A stretch of 64,000 nt of DNA from Branchiostoma belcheri. Its lineage: Eukaryota > Chordata > Leptocardii > Amphioxiformes > Branchiostomatidae. The stretch covers positions 1,578,213-1,642,212 of the forward strand of contig NW_017803854.1 in assembly GCF_001625305.1 (NCBI RefSeq), given 5' to 3'. Shown here in pieces: positions 46,001-53,359 of this stretch. Below the pieces are notes generated by a model. It was not told the origin of the DNA. It ran no database searches and saw only the letters and a program-made list of their open reading frames with translations. The number at the start of each line of letters is the position of its first letter. Within the stretch, counting starts at the first letter, position 1. Made by a program: the position numbers and the translations under genes.

Positions 46001-48192
46001 TGAAAGGAACAAGGCAACATTATATTTTTTTTTAGGATTGAATCCCTAAATTTCACTGTTGTGCATAATTTACATGGAGTTCTTGTAATAGCATTTTTCT
46101 ACGCAAAACTGACAGATAAATTTGAATGAAAGAAAATGCCCAAAATTAGTTTTCTGGTAAAAAGTTAAAGAAGAATAAACACAAATACAAGATACTGCAT
46201 GTAAGTATGCTAAATATAGTGTTAAACCTTATTCTAATAGTGTACATTTATTTGCACTGTTTCTAACAGGACTTGAAATAAGTATTCATTGTAGTTATGT
46301 TGCCACCAAGTTCTTTTCAACAACCAGTAAAAGTCTGGCCAGTCACAATCATAATTATGCATTATGTTGGAAGCGGACAGTTGTTTTATTTATGGCTATT
46401 TGCACCTTATGATTTTCCCATTTTGTGGTGTCCATGTCTATGTGTTGCTGTATTTGCTGCACCATGTGTGTTTTGTTGCACAATCCCGTCTCCCTGGTGT
46501 GTTCTAGATATTGAGGTTCAGGTACCTACCTAGCTCACGGTGAAAAAGTGCTATGTAAGTGGTTTTATGTCTCAAGCTAAAAAAATCAACACTGGCCAAA
46601 GCACTGCTCAGTACGAAGACTTGTAGTTCAATTTCTGTTGATACATGAAAACACCTTTATTTGTTTGTTTGCTGCACGTTTAATAAAGCTATTTTTGCAC
46701 GTAAAAATGCCATTTGTTGCACATAAAAAATGCCATTTGTTGCACGTAAAATGCCATTTATTGCACTAAAAACTGCCATGAATCATCATGATAAACACCT
46801 TTGTTTTTTATTCTTTTATTTCAAAATTATCCTTATTTTGCACAGAGCAACATGAGAAATGACCCGTTTACTACAAGATTTTTACAAGGATTTTTACACC
46901 TTGGTCGGCATCTTAATCAGATCAAGTTCAAAAGAAAAGCCAGGGCACAAGGTTAAAAGAAAAAAAAAAGATGTACCTAGCTGATGCACGTAAAAAATGC
47001 CATTATTTATAGAAGTTTTCATCTGAGCAGTGTGGCGGATATATGGTGGCTTTGCACGCAAGCAATCTAATTCTCCGCGATTAACATCCTAATCCACCCC
47101 CAAAGCCTGGACCTAGTAATGACTGAAAGAGGGTATCACACAGGAAGGCTGTAAGGGCTCTCCTCTTACCTTCCTCTACCCTCTTTCAACCATTATCCTG
47201 TCAGGGTACCGTCACTCTTACTTAGGGCCGACATAGGTCCAGGCTACATGTCCTAACTAATGCTGCTGCAATGTGTGCAGTGTTTTCAATTAACTATTAA
47301 TTGTGTCTGACTGTCGTGGTGGCTTGTTCTGCACGTGTATGTTCGGAGGTCAAGGTATTTATTGGTGGCTTGCACTGGCTTGTAATTTGCTGCTCCCTGG
47401 CACTTTCTAGATCCGGTTTAGACTGGGACCAGCCATTTGGAGGCTATATTTTTAATGAAGAGAATTATGACTTACAGGCCTCCAAACGGATGGTTCCAGG
47501 CTAAACATTGTTTGCATTGTGCTTCATGCAAATAAAGTACAAATCAATGATGTAGAAATTGATTCAGTTAACTTTAATGTCACACAATCAGCAATTATAC
47601 TTGATTCAATTTCAAATTGATAATTGGTTGTAGTGAATGTCATTGAATGTGTAAAGCGACTGGACTTTTTCCAGTGTTTCTAGACGATATTGCATCAACT
47701 GGCTTTTAAAACATTGAATGAGAGGAAGCCTAAAGAAGGAGCTAAGTTTTGATTTTGAAAGATCATCGGGTGCTGTTTTCCAGTTGATGACCCCCCCCAA
47801 CTGCATGTTGGAAGAATGTACTGCGCCTGCATGAAACCCTTAAATGTATTGTGCATAGCATTTCGAGTGTCTCTTTTAAGGTCATATTTGCATGTGTAAG
47901 GATGACGTCCCATCTTTGGTTTTAAAATATTATGTGGGTGAAAGGATATCACCTGAAACTGCCAAAATTCTGATGCAATGTTGACTAAACATCCAACCAA
48001 ATCTGTAAAAAAATCTGGCAGGTTTTCTCACAGGTGCAATGCATTTTGTTGACATGCTCCCGCCAACAAGGTGTATTCCATAATGCAGGGGGATATTACC
48101 TTTATTCTTATAGCCTCTCTAATCACAATGTTGCTTTCTAAATGTATAGGAACGGCTCAAACCGTGTGGGACCACCTCCTGAGCGCTGGTAG
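22212..48192 (+). CDS. PROM1: prominin (PROM1/CD133 family), complete
   Basis: 25 coding exons: 22212-22512, 33702-33766, 34443-34648, 35554-35674, 36016-36082, 36360-36449, 36748-36956, 37394-37465, 37768-37831, 38064-38137, 38562-38638, 38772-38924, 39399-39531, 40375-40454, 40709-40796, 41338-41490, 42042-42119, 42241-42324, 42866-43000, 43254-43322, 43809-43898, 44285-44403, 44957-45022, 45464-45511, 48150-48192. They sum to 2685 nt (894 aa plus stop); human PROM1 is 865 aa. Layout: signal peptide about 1-24; TM1 about 128-151, followed by a Cys-rich [11 protein letters not shown] motif; TM2 about 180-199; extracellular loop; TM3 about 453-475; TM4 about 497-523; second loop; TM5 about 804-827; then [10 protein letters not shown], the prominin juxtamembrane motif. 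Several N-x-S/T sites lie in the loops. Prominins are cholesterol-binding pentaspan proteins of membrane protrusions, microvilli, cilia and photoreceptor discs. The symbol is by family; amphioxus prominins may predate the PROM1/PROM2 split. Confidence 0.93.
24251..24598. mobile_element. hAT-like inverted-repeat element rich in gtgcac
   Basis: Begins agggctcgaaattc and ends atttccagccct, resembling the CAGGGCTNGAAAT termini of hAT-type elements. Flanks ctccgctacacc and ctctgctacacc match at 11 of 12 positions. Related sequence, partly inverted, occurs at 37105-37215, 43440-43745 and 55745-55980. Confidence 0.5.
25848..26228. mobile_element. AGGCCACACCAATTTAAT foldback, about 380 bp
   Basis: Termini taggccacaccaatttaat and attaaattggtgtggcctta pair over about 40 bp, including gttggttctcggat / atccgagaaccaac. 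No coding capacity. Relatives at 15015-15336 and, as a 3' half, at about 53996-54032. Confidence 0.75.
26450..27752. repeat. paired copies of a short repeat ending in AATAAAG
   Basis: 26495-26541 and 27700-27750 share acaaaagtc(c/g)ctgtac followed by ttttgttgtgtcaataaag. The intervening 1.1 kb is not part of the repeat. Both sit in prominin intron 1. Confidence 0.5.
29823..29938 (+). CDS. candidate alternative exon in prominin intron 1
   Basis: A T/C-rich acceptor (ttcttcatctag) and a gtaagt donor bound 116 open bases. It is phase 1 in and phase 0 out, the same as exon 2, so it could replace exon 2 but not be added to it. The peptide (about [18 protein letters not shown] and so on) is not recognised in prominins. 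A 116-bp open stretch with splice-like ends can occur by chance. Confidence 0.2.
30985..31155. mobile_element. AATCTCCAAGCAGA inverted-repeat element with 9-bp target duplication
   Basis: Termini aatctccaagcagatg and atctgtttggagatta; interior caaattggccaggcagtatc. Flanked by actactgta (30976-30984) and actgctgta (31156-31164), eight of nine matching. Confidence 0.7.
33702..33766 (+). CDS. PROM1: prominin exon 2: membrane-proximal ectodomain
   Basis: Acceptor tatttcag, donor gtgagg. It reads [20 protein letters not shown], equivalent to the helix before TM1 in vertebrate prominin. Phase 1 in, phase 0 out. Confidence 0.85.
33805..34300 (+). pseudogene. three partial copies of the 5' end of prominin exon 3
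   Basis: The start of exon 3 (TTGGCCGTGGACTACAT) recurs at 33805, 34127 and 34234. The copies at 34127 and 34234 keep the ttccag acceptor; in the copy at 33805 it reads ttccat, so the AG is lost. The copy at 33805 resembles exon 3 for about 40 bp and then reaches TGA; the copy at 34127 diverges after 15-20 bp; the copy at 34234 resembles exon 3 for about 50 bp and then runs into repeat sequence. The tail of the first copy (ctcagcatcagtacatgatc) is also repeated just before the true exon, at 34402. They look like decayed exon duplications. Confidence 0.75.
33897..34060. repeat. intronic repeat, copy 1 (copy 2 at 43966-44142)
   Basis: tcttcttctccaaacaaata, then ctgtcaccatggtaact, gttacatcatgt and caccatata match 43980-44115 in the same order, with moderate divergence. 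No coding capacity. Confidence 0.6.
34443..34648 (+). CDS. PROM1: prominin exon 3: TM1, Cys-rich loop, start of TM2
   Basis: Acceptor atttccag, donor gtaagt. It reads [38 protein letters not shown] and [15 protein letters not shown], then the start of TM2. The [11 protein letters not shown] motif after TM1 matches the conserved palmitoylated Cys cluster of prominins. Partial copies of this exon's two ends flank it. Phase 0 in, phase 2 out. Confidence 0.95.
34792..35020 (+). pseudogene. two partial copies of the 3' end of prominin exon 3 with donor sites
   Basis: The end of exon 3 plus its donor (gtcaccgtcttcatggggta) recurs, with donors at 34838 and 35012, 189 and 174 bp downstream of the used donor at 34649. 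The intervening sequence (gtttgagaaacaac ... gtcaagttgttactggccc) is also repeated at about 34693 and 34865, making a tandem unit of about 180 bp. The last copy begins at about 34957 (cggatgctggcgagcc). No acceptor before either copy is convincing. Confidence 0.75.
35554..35674 (+). CDS. PROM1: prominin exon 4: end of TM2, start of first large loop
   Basis: Acceptor cccctag, donor gtaagt. It reads [20 protein letters not shown], then [17 protein letters not shown], with one N-glycosylation site (NNT). Phase 2 in, phase 0 out. Confidence 0.92.
36016..36082 (+). CDS. PROM1: prominin exon 5: first extracellular loop
   Basis: Acceptor tttttcag, donor gtgagc. It reads [20 protein letters not shown], comparable to the Q-I-K-Y-I-L-x-Q-Y region of human PROM1. 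Phase 0 in, phase 1 out. Confidence 0.9.
36360..36449 (+). CDS. PROM1: prominin exon 6: first extracellular loop
   Basis: Acceptor ttcccacag, donor gtaagt. It reads [20 protein letters not shown], then IDAVIAMGD, corresponding to the G-G-G-I-L-D-R-L region of human PROM1. Phase 1 in and out. Confidence 0.9.
36625..36707. repeat. near-perfect 83-bp palindrome in prominin intron 6
   Basis: tacgccaaaaaacagttac at the left arm pairs with the reverse complement at the right arm around a short centre (gattttcaaaatc). It belongs to the dispersed family containing GTTACTCAAGCAACTGGATA, seen also at 2841-3110, 7455-7607, 38240-38290, 43045-43120, 44755-44870 and 56370-56468. The palindrome is preceded by ggttagacatccaggtaata, which also borders other copies. 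Confidence 0.8.
36748..36956 (+). CDS. PROM1: prominin exon 7: first extracellular loop with Cys pair
   Basis: Acceptor ttattacag, donor gtaagt. It encodes heptad-like sequence with NNSLTV and NNLTDI glycosylation sites, then [15 protein letters not shown]; the C-x6-C spacing resembles the conserved cysteines (C-L-V-H-P-S-S-E-T-C) in human PROM1 loop 1. Phase 1 in, phase 0 out. Confidence 0.92.
37394..37465 (+). CDS. PROM1: prominin exon 8: first extracellular loop
   Basis: Acceptor cttcacag, donor gtgagt. It reads [20 protein letters not shown] and LALQ, with one N-glycosylation site. Phase 0 in and out. Confidence 0.9.
37604..37696. repeat. (GTGA)n microsatellite, about 23 units
   Basis: A near-perfect GAGT/GTGA tetranucleotide array in prominin intron 8. 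Shorter arrays of the same unit lie at 2452-2517 and 42798-42815, and on the other strand at 3796-3810. Confidence 0.95.
37768..37831 (+). CDS. PROM1: prominin exon 9: first extracellular loop
   Basis: Acceptor ctccacag, donor gtatgg. It reads [20 protein letters not shown], comparable to the G-Y-Q-S-L-N-D-I-P region of human PROM1. Phase 0 in, phase 1 out. Confidence 0.9.
38064..38137 (+). CDS. PROM1: prominin exon 10: first extracellular loop
   Basis: Acceptor gtatgcag, donor gtaagt. It reads [20 protein letters not shown], then SVIDT, a helical segment. Phase 1 in, phase 0 out. Confidence 0.9.
38562..38638 (+). CDS. PROM1: prominin exon 11: approach to TM3
   Basis: Acceptor ttcttacag, donor gtaagt. 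It reads [20 protein letters not shown], then QYTVY. Phase 0 in, phase 2 out. Confidence 0.9.
38772..38924 (+). CDS. PROM1: prominin exon 12: TM3 and cytoplasmic loop
   Basis: Acceptor gtctttag, donor gtaagg. It reads [20 protein letters not shown], then [20 protein letters not shown], matching TM3 and the L-L-C-G-V-C-G loop of PROM1. It ends SGGNFLMA, the start of TM4. Phase 2 in and out. Confidence 0.94.
39399..39531 (+). CDS. PROM1: prominin exon 13: TM4 and start of second loop
   Basis: Acceptor tgctcttag, donor gtatgt. It reads [20 protein letters not shown], then [20 protein letters not shown]. The Cys after TM4 corresponds to the conserved loop-2 Cys (V-E-K-L-I-C-E-P in PROM1). Phase 2 in, phase 0 out. 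Confidence 0.94.
39930..40300. repeat. TG-rich array interrupted by a GC-rich repeat block
   Basis: 39930-40055 is a TG-rich minisatellite with repeats of cgtttgtgtgtgtg. A GC-rich block (about 40056-40280) follows, then another (GT)n run to about 40297. Read on the minus strand, the block looks like a retroelement 3' end followed by a (CA)n tail, but I see no coding part. Intron 13 of prominin. Confidence 0.7.
40375..40454 (+). CDS. PROM1: prominin exon 14: second extracellular loop
   Basis: Acceptor tctcacag, donor gtaagt. It reads [20 protein letters not shown], then SFAEGLK, with Cys and an NSS glycosylation site. Phase 0 in, phase 2 out. Confidence 0.9.
40709..40796 (+). CDS. PROM1: prominin exon 15: second extracellular loop, Cys-rich
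   Basis: Acceptor atttcag, donor gtaagt. It reads [20 protein letters not shown], then ISEYTNFRT; compare the D-C-K-K-N-R-G-T-Y-G-T-L and F-N-I-S-E-H-L-N pattern of human PROM1. NIS is a glycosylation site. Phase 2 in, phase 0 out. Confidence 0.92.
41338..41490 (+). CDS. PROM1: prominin exon 16: second extracellular loop
   Basis: Acceptor ccctctag, donor gtacca. It encodes [20 protein letters not shown], then [19 protein letters not shown], comparable to the I-F-L-L-G-A-A-G-R-K-N-L-Q-D-F region of PROM1. Phase 0 in and out. Confidence 0.92.
42042..42119 (+). CDS. PROM1: prominin exon 17: second extracellular loop
   Basis: Acceptor cttttacag, donor gtgaga. It reads [20 protein letters not shown], comparable to the P-A-G-V-N-L-L-S-F-A-Y-D-L-E-A-K-A block of PROM1. 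Phase 0 in and out. Confidence 0.9.
42241..42324 (+). CDS. PROM1: prominin exon 18: second extracellular loop
   Basis: Acceptor atgtacag, donor gtgtgt. It reads [20 protein letters not shown], then VEGMQSDV, helical. Phase 0 in and out. Confidence 0.88.
42480..42815 (+). mobile_element. non-LTR retrotransposon 3' fragment in prominin intron 18
   Basis: An open frame ending at 42790 reads [20 protein letters not shown], then a [15 protein letters not shown] block and DRDKWRAAI. This R-W-x-G-H-x-x-R-M ... G-R-P-x-x-x-W pattern is typical of the C-terminus of non-LTR reverse transcriptase polyproteins. The rest of the polymerase is missing (5' truncation). It is followed 8 bp later by a (GTGA)n tail, as expected of elements with microsatellite tails. 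Same strand as the host gene. Confidence 0.85.
42866..43000 (+). CDS. PROM1: prominin exon 19: second extracellular loop
   Basis: Acceptor cacacag, donor gtatgt. It reads [20 protein letters not shown], then [20 protein letters not shown], a long helical segment. Phase 0 in and out. Confidence 0.9.
43254..43322 (+). CDS. PROM1: prominin exon 20: second extracellular loop
   Basis: Acceptor ttctctag, donor gtgagt. It reads [20 protein letters not shown] and ETV, comparable to the Y-G-R-T-I-I-G-Y-F-E-H-Y-L region of PROM1. Phase 0 in and out. Confidence 0.9.
43809..43898 (+). CDS. PROM1: prominin exon 21: end of second loop
   Basis: Acceptor acaaacag, donor gtgaga. It reads [20 protein letters not shown], then [10 protein letters not shown]. 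The two Cys match the A-S-C-K-P-V ... L-C-S-Y-I-I-D-P-L-N pattern of PROM1. Phase 0 in and out. Confidence 0.92.
43966..44142. repeat. intronic repeat, copy 2 (copy 1 at 33897-34060)
   Basis: Same orientation as copy 1, located between prominin exons 21 and 22. Confidence 0.6.
44285..44403 (+). CDS. PROM1: prominin exon 22: TM5 and juxtamembrane tail
   Basis: Acceptor cgttttcag, donor gtaagt. It reads [20 protein letters not shown], then [19 protein letters not shown]. This is nearly the human PROM1 sequence L-F-W-F-G-I-G-K-A ... P-A-L-I-F-A-V-K-L-A-K-Y-Y-R-R-M-D, the strongest family signature in the window. Phase 0 in, phase 2 out. Confidence 0.97.
44957..45022 (+). CDS. PROM1: prominin exon 23: Gly/Tyr-rich cytoplasmic tail
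   Basis: Acceptor ttgttccag, donor gtgagt. It reads [20 protein letters not shown], then H. The tyrosines are possible phosphorylation sites. If the donor is not used, the frame stops after one more codon (TGA at 45024-45026). Phase 2 in and out. Confidence 0.88.
45464..45511 (+). CDS. PROM1: prominin exon 24: symmetric tail exon
   Basis: Acceptor attttctag, donor gtaagt. 48 bp, phase 2 on both sides, reading [15 protein letters not shown]. It could be skipped without a frame change; vertebrate PROM1 also varies its tail by splicing. Confidence 0.8.
46270..46276 (+). CDS. candidate alternative last prominin exon (short)
   Basis: A T-rich tract and the acceptor tttctaacag end at 46269. In the phase left by exons 23 or 24 the frame reads Arg-Thr-stop (TGA 46274-46276). 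An AATAAA lies at 46682, so a terminal exon of about 430 bp is possible. Support is splice context only. Confidence 0.25.
47104..47245. mobile_element. AGCCTGG foldback element
   Basis: agcctggacctagtaatgac...agagggta pairs with taccctctttcaa...ggtccaggct. No target duplication seen. Confidence 0.55.
47411..47504 (+). CDS. candidate alternative last prominin exon inside a foldback element
   Basis: The acceptor gcactttctag ends at 47410. In phase 2 the frame reads [20 protein letters not shown] and nine or ten more residues, and stops at TAA (47502-47504), formed by the element's own terminal GGCTAA. An AATAAA lies at 47531. The whole coding part is an inverted repeat (tagactgggaccag paired with ggttccaggcta), so it is either an exonised element or coincidence. 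Confidence 0.2.
48150..48192 (+). CDS. PROM1: prominin exon 25: C-terminus and stop
   Basis: Acceptor aaatgtatag. In phase 2 it reads [13 protein letters not shown], then TAG at 48190-48192. The Pro-rich peptide continues the style of exon 24 (SAPPPNW). I prefer it over the two earlier candidates because of its sequence character; the acceptor is T/A-rich rather than strongly pyrimidine. Confidence 0.65.
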
Positions 48193-51100
48193 GGCAGACT
48201 CTGGGAAAAGCTGGAGACAAAACAACAACAACAAACTACAGATTTTCTCATTGATGGGAAAATGTGCCTTCGACCAGTTTTTGATCATCAGAAACAATTT
48301 GTGCCATTTTAACTTAGATTTTCTGATTTGTAAGTCAAAACTAGTTCTAGGTTCAACATATCATATATTTTGTCAATTTTAAACCATACATATCCAGGAT
48401 ATTTTAAGCTCAACTTTTTACCTCCGGGTAGGGATGTATCCCGTGCGCGGAGGTTTTGTGGGGGAAGACGAAAATTACGTTCGCAGCAGTTTCTAGCGTT
48501 TGGGTGGACGGATATGTCTGGGACTTGGTATACGTTTTGCTATTGGGCTGTAGATGGTGCACGTTGTTTTTGTTTTTTAGTATGTGTGTTTTAGTGCGTG
48601 AAAATGATGCGTTTTGACAGCGTATGGACACCCCTTGTGTGTGAAAGTGGTTTTGTCTTTTGGTTTTCGGGGTGTATAAAGTGTCGTAGGTTGCGTCCAC
48701 ATCTGGTGAGAGGGGGTTTCAGGTATCGAGTGTGAAAATCGGGTCGCGCGGGTCGCAGCCAGCCAACTTCCGGGTGGGCCAATGGGTCAGGGGTCAACGC
48801 CCTCTCGCGCAATTTCGGATGTTTTCTGCGTATAGTACGACTTCTTAACTTACAAATACCGTGGTATACTGTCTCAGACGTTCTCGACATGCATTTCGCG
48901 TTGGGGTAGACGGGACTCGGTGTATCTTCTGTTAATGGGCTGTAGATGGTGCAGGTTTTTTTTGTTTTATTGTATATGTGTTTTGGGGCGTAAGAGTCCC
49001 TGTGTTTTCGAACTTCGGTGGGGATTTCCGTGTTGTTTTCTGATTTTCATCATCCACTAAGATATACTTGAAGACCGAGCGTGATTTGAACTAGTGTGGG
49101 ATAAGTGGGGAGGGATGGCAGCCGCGGGGGGAAGCGGTCGGCTTGATAAATTTTCGAGAGCAAGTTGATTTCTCACGCGGCCGTTTGTGTGGGTGTTTGT
49201 TTACATTATCGCTGGTCGCTGAGGGTCGGGCAGCCAGATTCGCCACGGGATGCCTCCTGTCCTTTCTATTTTTGGGCTCCAGTCGGCTAGGGGGGATTAG
49301 TGATTTCACAGATCATTTAGCCAATTACAAACATTTCGAAACTTTTCGAAAAAAAATGGTATTCGCGCGAATTCACTAGTTAATTTAAAGAACAGTCCCA
49401 ACATGCACCCAACATTCTGCAACATACATTACAATACCCGGAGGTACAAAATCTACGATTTTCCTTGTTAACTTTTAAAGTTTATAGAGTCTGTTTGGTT
49501 CTATTTAGAATGAGTGGAAGAATCATGTACATTTTTAACATAGCCAGTAAAACATATCAATCAAGAGTTAAAATTGCAATGAGACAGACCTCTGCATATC
49601 AATTGTAGAAATCACATCAAGAAACATATCAAGAAAGGGAACACATATCCACATTTTTAACATAGATGTTTAAAAAAACTTGACCCATATTTTTCCAGGG
49701 TCTCATATCATTTTGTGAGCTCTAAGCAGAGAAGGTGTACAATGTATTGTTAACAATTTTATCTAATTATGGTTGGATTCAGAATGTTTATTTTTTACAA
49801 AGATTGTTTTTTCTTCTCAGTTGAATTTTTTCAGTATTCTCTATACTGGGGTTCAAACCTTAGTTTTTTTAAAGAGAAACTTTAGTTCATTGTAGTAAGG
49901 AGTTAAGACGTTGGGAGCTCTCAACTGCCAAGACTCGACTGCCAGGACACCCAAGTGAGGGAAAAGCCTCACATTCACTCTGGAAAGGACAGCAGCTACA
50001 TATAGAATACATTTCATAGTTTGCAATAGGGACATGACAAAAATTTAGGATTCATACATATCAACTCTGACCAAATTGTTGCATGATGTTTTGGATCTGG
50101 CAATAACAAATGATTATATGTAAAGATCATCTTTATTTCTATTTTACAGGAAAATCTCTTGACGTTGATTTACTTGTACTTGTGTGGGGTTTTAAAAAAA
50201 TTTAACAATGTATTAGTACTACATATAGTACAGTGATATGTTTAGGGACAGACCAGAAAGGACCATTCCTCCCCTCCCCAATCAATGATCCCTGAGAAAT
50301 GTAGAGTGGTAGAATTGTAGTTTGAATGTAATCTTGAGCACAAGTTTGTACAAAACTTTAAAAAAAAAAATACACACACAAAAAAACAGAAATGAATGTG
50401 TCATACACTAGTGAAAATGTAATTTGACACAAAGGTGTAAATGTATATGGAATTATATGGAATCAAGACATTTATTTTAGTGAATTTGATTGTACATAAT
50501 CAGGAACAGATCAGAGAAGAAATATCTACATGATCTTTTAACCTACATTTTACTTTAGCTCGATATTTTGAGATCTTACAAGATGTTTACTTGTAGTATT
50601 GTAGATGTATCCATTGCCTGACATGCTGCCAAATGATTTACATATCAACTAACTGTATAATCTGTAGTTTCTTTTGTGCACAAACATTTTTGGCTGTTAG
50701 ATGAAGCTGCATTGAAGCAAGGATGTGGACTTTTCTGTTAACTTGTAACTTAATCTTACATTTTACAGTAGGCACCTGCACTCTCAATTTCAGATTCAAT
50801 ATCGTAACTTTTGTGTGTTGAAAATCAACCTTTGGATTAGATTTGTAGAAATCAAGAGGTCACTAAGTTTGTTATTGTCTTGTGTTCTTTCAGGCTTGTA
50901 AAGGAATTACTAGTGTCTAAAGTACACTATAATGGGCAGGGCATTCCTTTGTAATGTGTGTTGTGGAAGGTGCAATGTTGAATATTTTACGGTATGTAAA
51001 ATGTGTTTGACTTTTGAATTGGATGATTGGATTTCATCTTTATGTAAATTATTGTGATTTTAAGATTCTGTTTTCAAGAATTGTTCTCAGTTTTCAAGTG

Positions 51101-51690
51101 AAGAGGAAAATGACAAAAGGGCATGGATGAGCAAAACATCAAGAAAAAATATTACGCTAATTATACAGCTTTTATGTTTGGCATTTGATTCTTGTTTGTA
51201 AAAGAACCCTGTGAAAAAAAGGCCATAAAAAACGTAACGTTTTTGATATTTTGGAACAGAACACCTAGTACTAACAGTAACCATTACTCGGAAACTCAAT
51301 CTAAGTATTGTAAATATTTTGCAACTTCAAAATTTATCCTTTTATCATAAGCCACTTTTGTACAGCCTTGAATTACAAAAAATTAATTTTGGCTGGCATT
51401 TACAATGTTATTCCCAATGCATTACAAAAGATGATACCAGACCAATCTATTAACTTTATTATTTTTAAATGCACGCATAGGAATAAGCCAACAAAATGTT
51501 ATTTTGTAGGAATATGCTTTCAAGACCTTGTATGAAGGAATGAGTTAAAACTACAGATTGACAAGTGCATATAAAGTAACTAGATTTTTGGATGGGGAAT
51601 CAAGATTTGTGTAAAGCCATTTTGACATTTATTGCCATCCTGTGCCTGTATAATGTTTGTTTTGAATAAACAGTCCTGTGGAAACTGTTG
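48193..51690 (+). other. probable prominin 3' UTR with a CpG-rich repeat block
   Basis: After the stop there is no supported coding exon. 48420-49380 is distinctly CpG-rich and has a direct duplication (below); the remainder is AT-rich. A well-placed AATAAA at 51665-51670 (tgtttgaataaacag) could end the transcript, giving a 3' UTR of about 3.5 kb. An earlier end cannot be excluded. Confidence 0.4.
48420..49380. repeat. CpG-rich block with internal direct repeat
   Basis: tgggctgtagatggtgca followed by T-rich sequence and gtgtgttttagtgcgtg occurs at 48543-48600, and a diverged copy at 48937-48993, 394 bp apart. The block is rich in CG dinucleotides compared with its AT-rich neighbours. It may be a mobile element or an unannotated promoter; I recognise neither a coding domain nor a known element. 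Confidence 0.55.
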
Positions 51691-51969
51691 TGGTCTATCA
51701 TAATTTTTGACAGCATGTTATGCATAAGTTGAGGAAATTAAATAATTTTCCTACTTTGACACAATATCTATTTTAAAACACACATACTTTAGATGGTGTA
51801 ACTTACATGATGGTTGGCATGTTTCAATCAAGGTTATAAGCTTTAATTTTGAAAACAATCTTAGCAAAAAAAGCACACTTGTAATAGAGGGTGTGCTAGA
51901 TTTTCTATTGCTTAGTGAAGTTGCCAACAAATATGCAGTGTACTAGTATATACGTGAAGTGTGGGCATT

Positions 51970-52213
51970 TGAAATTTGGCGGGAAAGTGATATCTGTACT
52001 CTGAACTATTTCTGATCTTGATTGGTTGAAATCATCAGGAGGTGTCCTCTGATTGGTCAATACGATAAGTTAGGAAGGAAGCTGCAACAGAGGGTCAAAG
52101 GAGGTCAAATGAGCGTTGTTTAGATGCAAGATTGAACTTGTGGCTAATCTGTAAAATATAACGTTATATTCCGAGAAAATCGCTGCTGAACAAGGCTGAC
52201 AATCAGTACTAAG
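51970..52213 (+). promoter_or_regulatory. promoter-like segment: E2F site, two inverted CCAAT boxes, 5' exon donor
   Basis: tttggcgggaaa at 51975-51986 fits the E2F consensus. ATTGG (inverted CCAAT) occurs at 52021 and 52052, exactly 31 bp apart; paired NF-Y sites at about 31-34 bp are typical of cell-cycle promoters. Downstream, cagtactaag is followed by gtaagg at 52214-52219, a good splice donor for a non-coding first exon. This could drive the second prominin, 5.7 kb downstream, or an unrecognised RNA. Binding-site matches alone do not prove a promoter. Confidence 0.4.
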
Positions 52214-53182
52214 GTAAGGCACAGTTAGAGCTATAGAGGGGCACTTGAAACTTGGGGAATTGTAGGAGCACAGAAATTTTGTAAAACCGTAAACACAAAG
52301 ACCAACAACAACATGGGACCAAACCAAAATATGATATGGTGCGGGTTTTGAAGCAGTAAAATTTTAGCCAAACCGTGAGGGAGAATACTAGAATACTTGG
52401 CCAGGAGAGTTTGGGTGTTTGGCCACCGTTGAGTTCATTTTGCCACTGACCTTCCCTCTCCTGGCCGAAATTCTTCCTTTTTTTGCCGAAAAAAATTATT
52501 ACGATCTGTGCCCCCGTGGGAAGGCCTGGTGGAGGCTAGAAAAACCGTAAACTATTCAACCTCTCGAGTTCCTATTCGCATCCCTGCCCCTGTTACCTTT
52601 GCAGACATCTTCAGTAATGTTTCTTGTGTAAGAATGATCACATATTCAAGAGTTTTACCGCTAGAAAGTCAGGAACAGCTGTCCAGACGTGTACAGACTT
52701 GACGGACGAACGCGCTTGGTTGTTGCAAATTATTTGCAGCTGAATGGAGACCGGGTGAAGTGCGCACCATGCGGCCGACAAGATATTTGCAGTAAAAGAA
52801 AACATTCAAATGATGTCGCTTTTCTTTGACATTTCGAAGATTTTGTCGGCAAAAACAATGGGTTATAAACAGTCACCTTTATTCCTTTGTCCCTTTCTTT
52901 GGTCTTTCTTTCATTGTTGCTTTCTCTTTCTTCTGGCTTTCCAAATGCTTTTGGTCATGTCAAGAAAATTATGATCAAACACTTCTTTGATGTTCTAAAA
53001 AGATAGTGAAACTAAGGATGGACTTTCGTTGGTGCTTTTTTTTTTCATCTTAAAATTTCAAAAGATGTCAGTCAAGAAGCTCACCGAGAAATCTTGCCAC
53101 TTTATCTTTACCACAAGTCTTGTATGTAAACCAAAGCAAGTGCCTCTGATATTTTTCAAAGCATGAAAAAGTTGTAAAAACA

Positions 53183-53359
53183 TACTCTCCAAGCAGAGGT
53201 TGATGGGGGAAGATCGTTACCTTTTTATATTTGGACCTTTTTTTTTTTGTCGCTACCCCCACCAACCTTGTGTGGCGTGTGGACCCTCTGTGGCCAATGG
53301 ATACTGCCTGGCCAATTTGATACTGTCTTTTTGCCACCCTTGAATCTGCTTGGAGATTA
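53183..53359. mobile_element. TACTCTCCAAGCAGA element with perfect 9-bp target duplication
   Basis: Left terminus tactctccaagcagaggtt, right terminus aatctgcttggagatta. Flanked by gtaaaaaca at 53174-53182 and 53360-53368. It mixes the two end types (ACTCTCC and AATCTCC) of the family. Confidence 0.85.
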
